In this document: one piece after another, positions 16,010 through 24,634 of the stretch
How positions within the stretch are numbered: position 1 is the first letter of the stretch
How the letters are laid out: the number at the start of each line of letters is the position of its first letter
Program-made: the position numbers and the translations under genes
Assembly: GCA_052390275.1 (NCBI GenBank)
Contig: JBQTHD010000038.1
Coordinates: 1 to 29,234 of the forward strand
Source: JBQTHD01 sp052390275
GTDB lineage: Bacteria; Actinomycetota; Acidimicrobiia; Acidimicrobiales; AC-14
Length of the DNA: 29,234 nucleotides
Direction of reading: 5' to 3'
Notes under the pieces: generated by a model
The model's input: only the letters and a program-made list of their open reading frames with translations
The model's database searches: none
What the model was told of the DNA's origin: nothing

Positions 16010-17191
16010 GTGACGACCGTCCAGAGGGAGTGGTTCGAGAAGGATTACTACAAGGCGCTGGGCGTGGGCCCCAAAGCCACCGAAGCGGAGATCCGTCGGG
16101 CCTACCGCAAGCTCGCCAAGCAGAATCATCCCGACGCCAACCCGGGCCGGGAGGACCGGTTCAAGGAGGTGTCGGCGGCCTACGAGGTCCTTTCCGACAC
16201 CGAGAAGCGCACGGCCTACGACGAAGCCCGCCGTCTGGGGCCGGCGGCGGCCGGGGGAATGCCCGGTGGCTTCGGGGGGGCCGGCGGCCCGGGCGGGACC
16301 TTCAACTTCGGGGCCGAGGATCTGGGCGACCTGCTGGGAGGGCTCTTCGGACGTAGCCGGGGCGGTGGCCGGCCGCCGGGGCGGCGGGGGGCGGACCTGG
16401 AGGCGTCGCTGACCATGTCCTTCCTGGAATCCCTCGACGGCGTCACCACCACGGTCAACATCACCGGCGAAGCCACCTGCTCGGCGTGCCACGGATCAGG
16501 GGCCGCGGCCGGTAGCACCCCGGTGGTCTGCGGGCGCTGTTCGGGTCGGGGGATGCTGGCCGACAACCAGGGCCTGTTCAGCCTGAGCCGACCCTGCCCG
16601 GACTGCCGCGGCCGGGGAATGAAGGTGGAGTCTCCATGCCCTCGGTGCTCGGGCACCGGCAGCGAGCGCCGGTCCCGTCCGGTCAAGGTACGCATCCCCG
16701 CCGGAGTGGACGACGGCCAGAAGATCCGCCTGAAAGGTCGGGGCGCCCCCGGCAGTGCCGGTGGGCCGCCGGGGGACCTCTTCGTCACCGTGGGAGTCAC
16801 CCCCCATTCTCTGTTCCGGCGGCGAGGCCGGGACCTGACCCTCAACGTGCCCATCACCTTTGCCGAGGCCGCGCTCGGGGCGGAGATCTCAGTCCCCACC
16901 TTGGACCGGCCTGCCTTTTCGGCCAGCGAATCGGCCGATCCTTCGAGCCTGGGTGCGCCGGTGGTTCTGCGGGTTCCGGCCGGTACCCGCAGTGGGCGGA
17001 CATTTCGCATCCGGGGACGGGGCGTCCCCGACGCCAAGGGCAGCGGAGATCTGCTGGTCAGCGTGGAGGTGGCGGTACCCACCAAGCTGAACGATGCCCA
17101 GCGGCGTGCCATCGAGGCCCTGGCCGAAGCCACCACCGACTCGCCCCGAGCCCACCTGTCATCAGCGGCCACTCAGGGCGCAGGGGCCTGA
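16010..17191 (+). CDS. dnaJ: co-chaperone DnaJ
   Basis: A 393-residue type A J-protein. J domain: DYYKALGVGPKATEAEIRRA with the HPD tripeptide at 39-41, which stimulates DnaK ATPase activity. A Gly/Phe-rich linker covers 78-125. The zinc region holds four C-x-x-C pairs at 156/159, 173/176, 195/198 and 209/212. The C-terminal substrate-binding domains contain KVRIPAGVDDGQKIRLKGRG and VVLRVPAGTRSGRTFRIRGRG. The GTG at 16010 follows a strong AGGAGGT site. The C-terminal tail is slightly extended. The gene follows grpE after 54 bases. Confidence 0.97.
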   Translation: MTTVQREWFEKDYYKALGVGPKATEAEIRRAYRKLAKQNHPDANPGREDRFKEVSAAYEVLSDTEKRTAYDEARRLGPAAAGGMPGGFGGAGGPGGTFNFGAEDLGDLLGGLFGRSRGGGRPPGRRGADLEASLTMSFLESLDGVTTTVNITGEATCSACHGSGAAAGSTPVVCGRCSGRGMLADNQGLFSLSRPCPDCRGRGMKVESPCPRCSGTGSERRSRPVKVRIPAGVDDGQKIRLKGRGAPGSAGGPPGDLFVTVGVTPHSLFRRRGRDLTLNVPITFAEAALGAEISVPTLDRPAFSASESADPSSLGAPVVLRVPAGTRSGRTFRIRGRGVPDAKGSGDLLVSVEVAVPTKLNDAQRRAIEALAEATTDSPRAHLSSAATQGAGA

Positions 17192-17192
17192 G

Positions 17193-17582
17193 ATGGACGC
17201 CAGCGAGGGCACCCGGGGCCTGTTCATCATCTCGGTGGCGGCAGAACTGGCCGGCGTCCATCCCCAGACCCTTCGCATCTATGAGCGCCGGGGCCTGCTG
17301 GAGCCGGGACGAACCGGCGGTGGCAGTCGCCGCTACAGCCAGCGGGACATCGATCGGCTGCGACGGATACACGACCTGACCGAGGCCGGCCTCAACCTGG
17401 CCGGCGTCAAGGCGGTGATGGCATTGGAGGCTCAGGTTGAGGAACTGCGGACCGAACTGGCCCGGGCCCGCCAGGAGGCCCGGGAGGCGGTGGAGCGAAC
17501 CCATCGCCAGTACCGGCGGGACCTGGTGCCGGTGGACAACTCTCCGGTTCGCTGGATTGGGCCCGGGCGCGACCGCCGCTGA
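17193..17582 (+). CDS. hspR: heat-shock repressor HspR (MerR family)
   Basis: A 129-residue MerR-type regulator. The winged helix-turn-helix is FIISVAAELAGVHPQTLRIYERRGLLEPGRTGGGSRRYSQRDIDRL in outline (residues 11-56), followed by a coiled coil (VKAVMALEAQVEELRTELARARQEA). The gene starts one base after dnaJ stops (TGA-G-ATG), the classical position of hspR at the end of the actinobacterial dnaK operon. HspR binds HAIR sites together with DnaK and represses the operon. The HAIR site at 13255 completes the feedback loop. Start chosen by tight spacing to dnaJ. Confidence 0.95.
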   Translation: MDASEGTRGLFIISVAAELAGVHPQTLRIYERRGLLEPGRTGGGSRRYSQRDIDRLRRIHDLTEAGLNLAGVKAVMALEAQVEELRTELARARQEAREAVERTHRQYRRDLVPVDNSPVRWIGPGRDRR

Positions 17583-17684
17583 GCAGGACTGAAGCCCGGC
17601 GCTAGCACTAGGTTTGCGCTTCTGCTGGAGGCCCTGGAGCGGTGGGCGACCGAGGCCATAGCCCGCGAGGCGGCCCTGGGTCGG

Positions 17685-18161
17685 GTGCGTGAGCAGGATC
17701 TGCGCGCCGCCGCAGAAGCCGACGCCGGGTTCGTGGCGGTGATGCTCGACCTTGGCGAAAGGGGCGGGCCGGTCGTGGTCACCAGTGTGCGGGGCACGAC
17801 GCACGCCGGTCAGGTCATGGCCGTGGGGGACGATTTCGCCGCGCTGCGAACCATGGGGGACCGAATAGTCCTCCTCGCCTATTCCGCTATCGCTGACGTG
17901 TCGCCGTCGCCCACCACGAGGTCCCCTTCGCTCGGCAAGCGAGGGGTTCTGACCCTGGGGGTACACCTGAGCGACGTCATGGCCTCGGCCGCCGGCCACC
18001 GCAGCCGGGTGTCGATCCATTGCGGCGAGCGGGTCATCAACGGCGACGCCTATGCCGCCGGGCGTGACGTGCTCACTGTTCTGGCCCCCGGCCCACCCCC
18101 GCGGCCCTCCTATGTGTACCTGGCCTCCATTACCGAGGTGGCCCTGCTGGACCACGGCTGA
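17685..18161 (+). CDS. conserved hypothetical protein downstream of hspR
   Basis: A frame of at least 158 residues from GTG 17685. It reads as an alpha-helical start, then a beta-rich domain (FVAVMLDLGERGGPVVVTSVRGTTHAGQVMAVGDDFAALRT, VLLAYSAIADVSPS and a second half VSIHCGERVINGDAYAAGRDVLTVL). This resembles small beta-barrel proteins conserved in actinobacteria without known function. The same frame is open upstream to the hspR stop and encodes convincing protein (LLLEALERWATEAIAREAAL), but it offers no ATG, GTG or TTG. Either a CTG near 17622-17625 is used or the N-terminus is truncated. It could be cotranscribed with the heat-shock operon. Confidence 0.65.
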   Translation: MREQDLRAAAEADAGFVAVMLDLGERGGPVVVTSVRGTTHAGQVMAVGDDFAALRTMGDRIVLLAYSAIADVSPSPTTRSPSLGKRGVLTLGVHLSDVMASAAGHRSRVSIHCGERVINGDAYAAGRDVLTVLAPGPPPRPSYVYLASITEVALLDHG

Positions 18162-18165
18162 GGTA

Positions 18166-18218
18166 ATGGCCGACCGGCCATGACCTCGATGAGTTTCCCA
18201 CCGGGCTCATTCCGGTGG
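18166..18218 (+). terminator. two hairpins after the heat-shock operon
   Basis: Immediately after the preceding stop codon, ATGGCC-GACC-GGCCAT (18166-18181) can form a 6-bp stem. Then CCACCGG-GCTCATT-CCGGTGG (18198-18218) forms a perfect 7-bp stem. No run of Ts follows either one, so any termination would be of the T-poor type common in actinobacteria. They lie between convergent transcription units. Confidence 0.4.
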
Positions 18219-18301
18219 ACGAATCCAGCAGATGAGTAGAGCGGTTGGGTCAAAGGTCGAACCCAGGCGGGCGGACCGAGCGGGTGGACCGAGCGGGCGG
18301 A

Positions 18302-18625
18302 TCAGTTGGCCAGGATCCCCATGTCCTGATCTGACCCAGCCGGCTCGGGCCGGTTGGGCTCCGGGTAGAGGTGGTCCAGCGCCCCCACCGGGATCCGGGC
18401 CTGCTGGATGAAGGCGTCCACCTCATGGCGCTGGAGGCGGATTACCCGGCCAAAGCGGTAGGCCGGCACCTGGCCGTCGTTGATCAGCCGGTAGAGCGTA
18501 CGAACGGTCACCCCGAGGCGCCGGGAGGCGGCCTCCGACGACATCCACTCGATCTCGGCAACGCTGGCGGCGGCGGCATCAACCGGCGACGATTCCTGTC
18601 CGTTCGACTGCATGTGAATGGCCAT
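18302..18625 (-). CDS. excisionase/BldC-like HTH DNA-binding protein
   Basis: A protein of about 107 residues starting at ATG 18625. The helix-turn-helix is WMSSEAASRRLGVTVRTLYRLINDGQ, followed by VPAYRFGRVIRLQRHEVDAFIQ, the compact form shared by excisionase-type and BldC-like regulators. The N-terminus is Ser/Ala rich, and the C-terminus (PVGALDHLYPEPNRPEPAG) is likely disordered. It is divergent from the Tad pilus operon, separated by 266 bases, so it may regulate that operon or itself. Close relatives near actinobacterial tad loci suggest this but do not prove it. There is no phage or integrase gene nearby, so a true excisionase role is unlikely. Confidence 0.8.
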   Translation of the reverse strand: MAIHMQSNGQESSPVDAAAASVAEIEWMSSEAASRRLGVTVRTLYRLINDGQVPAYRFGRVIRLQRHEVDAFIQQARIPVGALDHLYPEPNRPEPAGSDQDMGILAN

Positions 18626-18891
18626 GGCCGCGCCACGGTACCCCCGCCAGACGATCAATCGGTGGATCTCAGGGACTTTCGTATCCGTCCATTGGCCCCA
18701 TGGTCCCGCGCCGGACGATCCGGCGGCGGCGGAGCGGGCCGGCCGGACCCGCCATGCAACCTGTCGCACCCTTCAGCCCGCCCTGACGGCCGTCGATAAC
18801 TGCGGCGTAAGGCGACGGGCAAGGTCGGCGGCGGCCCCTTCCCCCTGGCGACGACAGGGTGCTCGGAATCGGGCACCGGGAGAGGACTGCA

Positions 18892-19740
18892 ATGGCGATG
18901 TTCACCGGATCATTCGGCGCGCCCCTACGCGCCCGTCGCACTCATAGCGGCGCCGCTTTTACGTCGCTGGGAGTGTTGGGCGGCGGCCGCGGCCTCGTCG
19001 GATCACCGGCGGGGCGGGCGGCCCTGGGTGGTCTGCTGGTCGCCTCGTCGGCCATCGGCTTGTTCGTCCTGGCCAACCAGAGTCAGGAATCGGGTGGCCG
19101 CTACGTGGTTGCCAGCCGGGACCTCGCGGCGGGGACCCCGCTCAGCACCGGCGACCTATCCCTGGTCCCCATGTCCCTGGCCGCTCCCACCCAGGCCCGG
19201 GCGTTCACCGATCCCGCGGCCCTGATCGGGTCCCGACTGGCGGGGCCGGTGGGCCGGGGCGAACTGGTCCAGGCCGCTGCCATAGGCCCGGCCGGGGTGG
19301 CCGAGCGGGAGCTTTCCTTCCGGATAGACGCCGGCGAGGCGGCGGAGGGCCTGAGTCCCGGCGACCAGGTCGACGTCCTCTCCACCTTCGGGTCCGGCGA
19401 GGGGGCGGTAAGCGCGGTGGTGGCCGAAGGGGTGAACATCACGGCTGTCGATCCGGGAACCCGGGGGGGCATCGACGGATCGGCCATGGTCACGGTGGCG
19501 CTGGCCAACCAGCACGACTCCTTGGCCCTGGCCCATGCTCTCGCCCTGGGGCGGACCACGGTGGTTCGAACCGGCCGTCCCGGCCTGGAACTTCCGGCTG
19601 AATCCGCCGGGGCCGGTGCTGGCGCCGTTCTCTACAGAGGCCCGTCGACATCCGGGGCGGCCCGAGTCGGCGGGGTACCCGGCGTCGGGAGCCCGGCCGG
19701 CTCGGGCACCGCCGGGGGAACGGAGACGGACACCCCATGA
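18892..19740 (+). CDS. cpaB: CpaB-like SAF-domain Tad assembly protein
   Basis: A 282-residue protein beginning at ATG 18892, with GGGAGAGG six bases upstream. A Gly-rich N-terminus precedes one membrane helix (LGGLLVASSAIGLFVLANQ, around residues 46-64). The SAF domain follows: GGRYVVASRDLAAGTPLSTGDLSLVPM, then GSRLAGPVGRGELV, and a C-terminal beta region (LSPGDQVDVLSTFGS). In Tad systems CpaB/RcpC is an envelope component linking the secretion channel to the pilus base. It is the first gene of the Tad operon. The last ~60 residues are Gly/Ala/Ser-rich. The stop overlaps the next start as ATGA. Confidence 0.85.
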   Translation: MAMFTGSFGAPLRARRTHSGAAFTSLGVLGGGRGLVGSPAGRAALGGLLVASSAIGLFVLANQSQESGGRYVVASRDLAAGTPLSTGDLSLVPMSLAAPTQARAFTDPAALIGSRLAGPVGRGELVQAAAIGPAGVAERELSFRIDAGEAAEGLSPGDQVDVLSTFGSGEGAVSAVVAEGVNITAVDPGTRGGIDGSAMVTVALANQHDSLALAHALALGRTTVVRTGRPGLELPAESAGAGAGAVLYRGPSTSGAARVGGVPGVGSPAGSGTAGGTETDTP

Positions 19741-21317
19741 GTGGCGGCCGATTCGTGGTCCTGGGACTGGCTCCGGCCCGCTCCCGGTGGTCGGCCGAGG
19801 TCAGCGGCTGGTCCACCAGCGGCGCCATGCCTGTCGAGTTCCTTCGCTGCGTTTCGACCCACGAGGTACGCCTCCACCTCGCCGGGGGCCGGCCCGTGTC
19901 GGCCCTGGTGGCCGACAGCGGAGCCAGCGGACTGGACCGGGACCTGGTGGACGCCGCCAGCGCCGCCTGCGTCGCGGTGATCCTGGTTGCCGCCGCCGGC
20001 TGTCCGGCCCCCGATCTTCCCGGCGTCTTCCGGGTGCTCGATTGCGACTTCGGACGGGACGATCTGGTCTCGGCCCTTGAGGCGGTCGCCCGAGCGGTTC
20101 CCCGGGTGGTGGCCGACGCCGAGCGTCTCGTCACCCATGCCGACTTTCCACCAGCCGACTTTCCACCAGCCGACTTTCCACCGGCCGACTTTCCACCGGC
20201 CGACTTTCCACCGGCCGACCTTCCGCCGGCCGACCTTCCATTCGGTGGGGTGGGCTCGGCCGACCCGCTGAGCGCGGCGGGCCCGGTCGGCCACTGCCTG
20301 GGCGACCCGGGGTCGGCGGAGCTGTCGTTGGGAAAGCGGCGATCATTTCGGCGGTCAGCGACTCGGCCAGCGAACCGCCATCTGCCCCACTTCGCCGGCT
20401 TGCCCGGCTCCGCCGAATCGGCTGAAGACCCTGGCCTCAAGGGTCACCTGATCGCCGTGACGGGGGCGGGCGGGACGGGGGTTTCGGTCGTGGCCATGGC
20501 CCTGGCCCAGGAACTCGGCGCCGATCCCCTCATCCCGGCCACGCGCCCGGTGGTTCTGGTCGACCTGCGCCGGCAAGCCGAACTCGCCGTCCTCCACGAC
20601 TCGCCGGCGGCCACCGGTGGGATCCTGGAGTTGGTCGAGGCCCACCGCCGGGGCCGGCCTGACGCCCAGGCGGTGACCTCCCTGAGCGTTGCCGTCCCCG
20701 GGCGCAACTACCACCTGCTCGGCGGCCTGCACCGCGCCCGGCACTGGCCCGGGCTGCGGCCCGGCGCCCTGGCCGCCGGGCTGAACTCTTTGGTCGACAC
20801 GTTCGGTGCGGTCATCTGCGACGTCGAGTCCGATTTCGAAGGCGCCGACGATGGTGGATCGGTCGACGTGGCCGAGCGCAACGCCCCTGCCCGCCTGGCG
20901 GCTCTCGGCGCCAGCGTGGTCATGGTCGTGGGGCTCCCGACGCTCAAGGGAATCAGCTCGGCTGTCCGGGTCATGTCGGACCTTGACCGCCTGGGAGTGG
21001 ACCGCGGCCGAGTCCTTCCCGTCATCAACCGGGCCCCCCGGTCGCCCCGGGAGCGGTCCCGCCTGGCCGCCACGCTGGCCCAGGTGGTGGAGGCCGAAAC
21101 GGGCTGCCGCCCGGGAGGCCTGGTCTTCCTGCCCGAACTCGACGTCGAAGCCAGAATCGTCGACGGCCGCCCACTTCCGCCCGGATTGGGCCAGGTGCTG
21201 GCCGGGGCCACGGCCGCCGTCGTCAGACGGCTGTCGCCCCGGGCCATGGCTTGCGCCGACAGCACGGGTCCGGTTCGGATTGCTCCAGGTTCGCTGGCCA
21301 CCTGGGGGGCGGCATGA
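19737..21317 (+). CDS. tadZ: TadZ/CpaE-like ATPase with pentapeptide repeat linker
   Basis: A 526-residue protein. Residues 1-130 form an N-terminal receiver-like domain (PVSALVADSGASGLDRDLV, CVAVILVAAAG, VFRVLDCDFGRDDLV). Residues 135-168 are seven tandem ADFPP/ADLPP pentapeptides. A further disordered stretch leads to a ParA/MinD-like ATPase domain from about 235: AVTGAGGTGVSVVAMALAQEL, PVVLVDLRRQAELAVL, FGAVICDVESDF. The usual deviant Walker A lysine is missing (GAGGTGVS), as in several CpaE/TadZ homologues, so nucleotide hydrolysis is doubtful. TadZ proteins position the pilus machine at a pole. ATGA overlaps couple it to both neighbours. Confidence 0.85.
   Translation: MSGGRFVVLGLAPARSRWSAEVSGWSTSGAMPVEFLRCVSTHEVRLHLAGGRPVSALVADSGASGLDRDLVDAASAACVAVILVAAAGCPAPDLPGVFRVLDCDFGRDDLVSALEAVARAVPRVVADAERLVTHADFPPADFPPADFPPADFPPADFPPADLPPADLPFGGVGSADPLSAAGPVGHCLGDPGSAELSLGKRRSFRRSATRPANRHLPHFAGLPGSAESAEDPGLKGHLIAVTGAGGTGVSVVAMALAQELGADPLIPATRPVVLVDLRRQAELAVLHDSPAATGGILELVEAHRRGRPDAQAVTSLSVAVPGRNYHLLGGLHRARHWPGLRPGALAAGLNSLVDTFGAVICDVESDFEGADDGGSVDVAERNAPARLAALGASVVMVVGLPTLKGISSAVRVMSDLDRLGVDRGRVLPVINRAPRSPRERSRLAATLAQVVEAETGCRPGGLVFLPELDVEARIVDGRPLPPGLGQVLAGATAAVVRRLSPRAMACADSTGPVRIAPGSLATWGAA
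20139..20243. repeat. 15-bp tandem repeat, seven copies, in frame
   Basis: Seven 15-base units of the form GCCGACTTTCCACCG lie in the tadZ coding sequence and encode ADFPP (five copies), ADLPP and ADLPF. The first five differ only at one silent position (CCA/CCG), which points to recent expansion. The linker separates the receiver-like and ATPase-like domains. Confidence 0.97.
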
Positions 21318-22780
21318 ACACCCACTGGCCAAGTTCGCCCGGGCGGGATTCGGGAGCCGGACGCTCCGAGGAGGCACGGCCCAGCCAGCCGAACCCGCTG
21401 GCCGAAATCGAGAGCCGGGTCCAGCAACGGGCCCGCGAACTGTCGCTCGACATGGCGGTAAGTGCCGACCGGGGGAGGTTGGATGAACTGATTGGCCAGG
21501 AGGTGGCGGCGTGGTCGGCGGACTATGCCCAGGGCCGGCGGCCATTCGACCTGGCCGATCCCGAGGCGGTGACGCGGCGGGCACGTCGCAATCTGGTGGG
21601 GCTGGGTCCTCTCGATCCCCTGCTGGCCGACGACGACGTGTGGGAAATCATGATCAACGGGCCCGCGGCCGTGTTCGTCAAGCGCCACCGGGGCCCGAGC
21701 GGATATCACCACGAGTCGTTTCATGACGACGACCACCTGCTCCGGATACTGACCCGGGTTTTCGACGACGCCGGCGGGTCGCACCGCAAGTTCGATCCGG
21801 CCGAGGGTCTCCAGGACGCCCGGCTCCCCGGGGGCGCCCGTGTCCATGTGGTCCACGGCGACATCGGCCGGGACGGCCAACTCCTGGTCAATATCCGCAA
21901 GTTCGCGTCGACCCGCTTCTCCACCCTCGAGGAGTTGGTGGCCCAGGACATGCTCAGCCACGAGGCGGCCCGCTTCCTTTCCGCGGCCATGGCGGCCCGG
22001 TTGACCACCGTCATCTCCGGACCGCCGGGATCGGGCAAGACCACCTTGTTGTCGTGCTGCTCGGGGCAACTGGACCCGACGCTGCGGGTGGTCATGGCCG
22101 AGGAGGTCTTCGAAGCCGACATCAGCCTGCCCAACCTTGCGGCGATGCAGACCCGGCCGGGCCGGCCGGAGCGCCCCGAGGTGGACCTGCGTCGCCTGGT
22201 CACCGGCTTCTTGCGGATGGCCCCCGATATCGCCGTGGTCGGTGAGGTCCGCGACCGGGAGGCCCTACCCCTGCTCATGACGCTGTCATCGGGAGTGAAG
22301 GGATTGACCACAATCCATTCAGGCTCGGCCCGCCAGGCCCTCACCCGGCTGCGGTTCCTGTGCCAACTCTCCGAGCAGGGCCGCGACCTGCCCATGCCCG
22401 CCCTCAACTCCCTGGTAGCCGAAGGGATTGATCTGGTGGTTCACACCAGTCGGGGGCCCGATGGGCCCCGGGTCACCGAGATCGTGGCGGTGGAGGACAG
22501 CCAGGCCGGCCCCGACGCCAACCGGTTCACCGTCACGGAGTTGTTCGGCCGCCGCCAACCGGGCGGCCCCCTGGTGGCTACCGGCGTTCGTCCCATCCGG
22601 GCGGCCGCGGCCCTGGAGGCGGCCGGAGCCGACCTTCGCCGCATTCTCGCCCCGGCGGAGACAGATCGGCCCTGGGGTGAGGCCCGCCTCGCCGATCCCG
22701 GCTCATGCGCTCCCAACAGCAGAGGCCCTCGGGCCAGGGCCACCGACCGGGACCAGGCCGCCGCCGCCGGGTGCCGCTGA
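21314..22780 (+). CDS. tadA: Tad pilus secretion ATPase TadA/CpaF
   Basis: A 488-residue hexameric traffic ATPase that powers Flp/Tad pilus assembly. The N-terminal helical domain contains LVGLGPLDPLLADDDVWEIMINGP. The core has Walker A GPPGSGKTT (236-244), the Asp box with AEEVFEADISLPN, Walker B DIAVVGEVRD (305-314) and the His box GLTTIHSGSA (330-339). The usual Arg fingers lie in the SRLD-like N-terminal region, but I cannot place them with certainty. The C-terminal ~45 residues are extra and hydrophilic. The start overlaps the tadZ stop (ATGA) and the stop overlaps the tadB start (TGATG). Confidence 0.96.
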   Translation: MNTHWPSSPGRDSGAGRSEEARPSQPNPLAEIESRVQQRARELSLDMAVSADRGRLDELIGQEVAAWSADYAQGRRPFDLADPEAVTRRARRNLVGLGPLDPLLADDDVWEIMINGPAAVFVKRHRGPSGYHHESFHDDDHLLRILTRVFDDAGGSHRKFDPAEGLQDARLPGGARVHVVHGDIGRDGQLLVNIRKFASTRFSTLEELVAQDMLSHEAARFLSAAMAARLTTVISGPPGSGKTTLLSCCSGQLDPTLRVVMAEEVFEADISLPNLAAMQTRPGRPERPEVDLRRLVTGFLRMAPDIAVVGEVRDREALPLLMTLSSGVKGLTTIHSGSARQALTRLRFLCQLSEQGRDLPMPALNSLVAEGIDLVVHTSRGPDGPRVTEIVAVEDSQAGPDANRFTVTELFGRRQPGGPLVATGVRPIRAAAALEAAGADLRRILAPAETDRPWGEARLADPGSCAPNSRGPRARATDRDQAAAAGCR

Positions 22781-23685
22781 TGATCGCCCTGATCATCGCC
22801 GGAACGGGATCGCTCGGGCTGTTGCTGATCCTCACCTCTCGGACGACCGGATCCGTATCTACTCGCGTTCGGGGGTCCTCGTCGTCGTGGCTGGCGCCAG
22901 GCCTGCGTGGCTTGCCCTTGAAGGTCGTCCGCTTGTCACCGGCCCGGGCGGCGCGCCTGGGAGCGGCGGCGATGGCGGCCGGGCTTGGTGCGATGGTCGC
23001 GTTCGGCTCCCCGGCTCTGGCTCTGGTGGCCGCGCTGGCAACCGCCGGGTTCGTCGCCTCGCTGGCCACCACCCGGGAACGCCGGCACCAACAGGAGGTG
23101 GCCTCCGCCTGGCCGGCGCTGCTGGAGGACGTGGCCATGGCCGCCGGCTGCCTGGGGATGTCCGTGCCCCAGGCCCTGTTCGAGGCCGGCCGGCGGGGGC
23201 CGGAGGAGCTGGCCTCGGCCTTCGCCGCCGCTCACCGCCACTGGTCGGTCTCCACCGACTTCGCAGCCAGCCTCGAGGTTCTCACCACCGCCCTGGAAGA
23301 TCCCGCAGCCGACGCCGCCGCGGAAACCCTGCTGGTGGCCCATGAGGTGGGGGGCAACGACCTTCCGCGGCGCCTTGCCTCTCTCATCGCCTACCGCCAG
23401 GCGGACGCGGACATTCGGGCCGAAGCCGACGCCCGTCAGGCCGGAGCCAGCTTCGCTCGTCGCTTCGTACTGATCGTCCCCCTGGGCATGGCCCTGGCCG
23501 GCTCGGCCATCGGCGACGGCCGGGCCGCCTACGCCACGGCCACCGGCCAGGCCGCCGCCCTCGCGGGGGTCGGGCTCCTGGCCGGCTGCTGGTTCTGGTC
23601 CGGGCGGATCCTGGCGCCGGCTCCCGGCGCCCGGGTGTTCGGCAACCCCGGGCGCAGGTCCACGGGCGAGGGGCCCGGCCGATGA
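22780..23685 (+). CDS. tadB: Tad inner-membrane platform protein TadB-like
   Basis: A 301-residue integral membrane protein of the type II secretion F domain family. ATG 22780 shares a base with the tadA stop. It has an N-terminal helix (MIALIIAGTGSLGLLLILTS), a helix pair (AAAMAAGLGAMVAFGSPALALVAALAT), a long cytoplasmic T2SF domain (EDVAMAAGCLGMSVPQALFEA) and C-terminal helices (FVLIVPLGMALAGSAIG, then AALAGVGLLAGCWFW). TadB and TadC form the platform on which TadA acts. Start chosen by coupling to tadA; an upstream GTG or ATG inside tadA would add only basic residues. Confidence 0.9.
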   Translation: MIALIIAGTGSLGLLLILTSRTTGSVSTRVRGSSSSWLAPGLRGLPLKVVRLSPARAARLGAAAMAAGLGAMVAFGSPALALVAALATAGFVASLATTRERRHQQEVASAWPALLEDVAMAAGCLGMSVPQALFEAGRRGPEELASAFAAAHRHWSVSTDFAASLEVLTTALEDPAADAAAETLLVAHEVGGNDLPRRLASLIAYRQADADIRAEADARQAGASFARRFVLIVPLGMALAGSAIGDGRAAYATATGQAAALAGVGLLAGCWFWSGRILAPAPGARVFGNPGRRSTGEGPGR

Positions 23686-24632
23686 TGGTCGCCCTCACCG
23701 CGCCGAGCATCTGGGGCTCGGCCCTGCTCCTGGCCGTCCTGGCCGGCGGCGGAGCCATGATCGCTCTCTCGGCCCTGCCCCGGTTCCGACGTCGCAGCCT
23801 GACCGAGCGCCTACTCCCCCATACACCGGCAGGAATAGCGCAATCCGCCCGTCGGCGGCCGACCCGGTCGCGACGGGAGACCAGGGCCGGGGCAAAGGAT
23901 CACCCCGTCGAGGGCTTCGGCCGATTGGCCGACGTCGTGGTCTCGGGCCTGGGCGGCTTCGAACCGGTGGCCACCCGCCTCGACCGGATCGGCTCCGAGT
24001 CCGCGATCGCGGACTTTCGGATTCGCCAGGTGGCGGCCGCCCTGGCGGGCCTGGTTGCCTCTGCCGGCCTCGGCTGGGCGCTGGCCCCGGGGGCCATCGC
24101 CGGGTTGGCCCTGCTGCTGGCCGGGCCGGCGGCCGGGATGATGGCGATGGACCGCCACCTGCACCGGCTCGGCCGAAAATGGCAGGCCCAGGTGGAAACC
24201 GAACTCCCGGTGGTGGTGGAGCAGATGGCGATGCTGGTCGACGCCGGCTATTCCACCGGGGCGGCCATGGCCCGCATCGCTCGCCGGGGCCGGGGCCTGG
24301 TGGCGGCCGACCTGGGGCGGGTCGCTAATCGGGTGGCTCAGGGTCTGACCGAGACCCAGGCCCTGGGCGAATGGGCCCAGCGCAGCGACCTGGCGTCGGT
24401 GCGGCGCCTGGTCCGCCTCCTGGACCGGGGCACGCAAACCACCGAGCTGGGCCGCCTCCTGGCGGGCGAAGCCCGGAGCCTTCGCACCAGCCTCCACCGC
24501 CTGACCCTCGCCCGGGTGGAGCGACGAGCCCAAACCATCTGGATTCCCGTGACCGTGGCCGCGCTGGTTCCCGGAACGATCTTCCTGGCCGTCCCCTTCA
24601 TGCACGCCCTCACCGCCTTCGGGCTCCGCTGA
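23682..24632 (+). CDS. tadC: Tad inner-membrane platform protein TadC-like
   Basis: A 316-residue T2SF-domain membrane protein overlapping tadB by the ATGA arrangement. An N-terminal helix (SIWGSALLLAVLAGGGAMIAL) is followed by a basic stretch, a helix pair (AAALAGLVASAGLGWALAPG and LALLLAGPAAGMMAM), the T2SF core (LPVVVEQMAMLVDAGYSTGAAMARIARRGRG) and a final helix (VAALVPGTIFLAVPFMHALTAF). It completes the TadBC platform. The stop is followed immediately by the 17-bp repeat array. Confidence 0.9.
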   Translation: MMVALTAPSIWGSALLLAVLAGGGAMIALSALPRFRRRSLTERLLPHTPAGIAQSARRRPTRSRRETRAGAKDHPVEGFGRLADVVVSGLGGFEPVATRLDRIGSESAIADFRIRQVAAALAGLVASAGLGWALAPGAIAGLALLLAGPAAGMMAMDRHLHRLGRKWQAQVETELPVVVEQMAMLVDAGYSTGAAMARIARRGRGLVAADLGRVANRVAQGLTETQALGEWAQRSDLASVRRLVRLLDRGTQTTELGRLLAGEARSLRTSLHRLTLARVERRAQTIWIPVTVAALVPGTIFLAVPFMHALTAFGLR

Positions 24633-24634
24633 CG

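Noticed and set aside
15239..16492. Leftward open frame of 417 codons opposite grpE and dnaJ
   Set aside because: Antisense to confident genes; Gly/Arg/Val-rich composition typical of shadows.
18302..18625. Evidence for an integrated phage or plasmid (excisionase)
   Set aside because: The HTH type is shared with BldC-like regulators, and no integrase, attachment repeat or phage gene occurs nearby.
20708..22069. Leftward open frame of 453 codons opposite tadZ and tadA
   Set aside because: Antisense to two well-supported genes and without recognisable domains.
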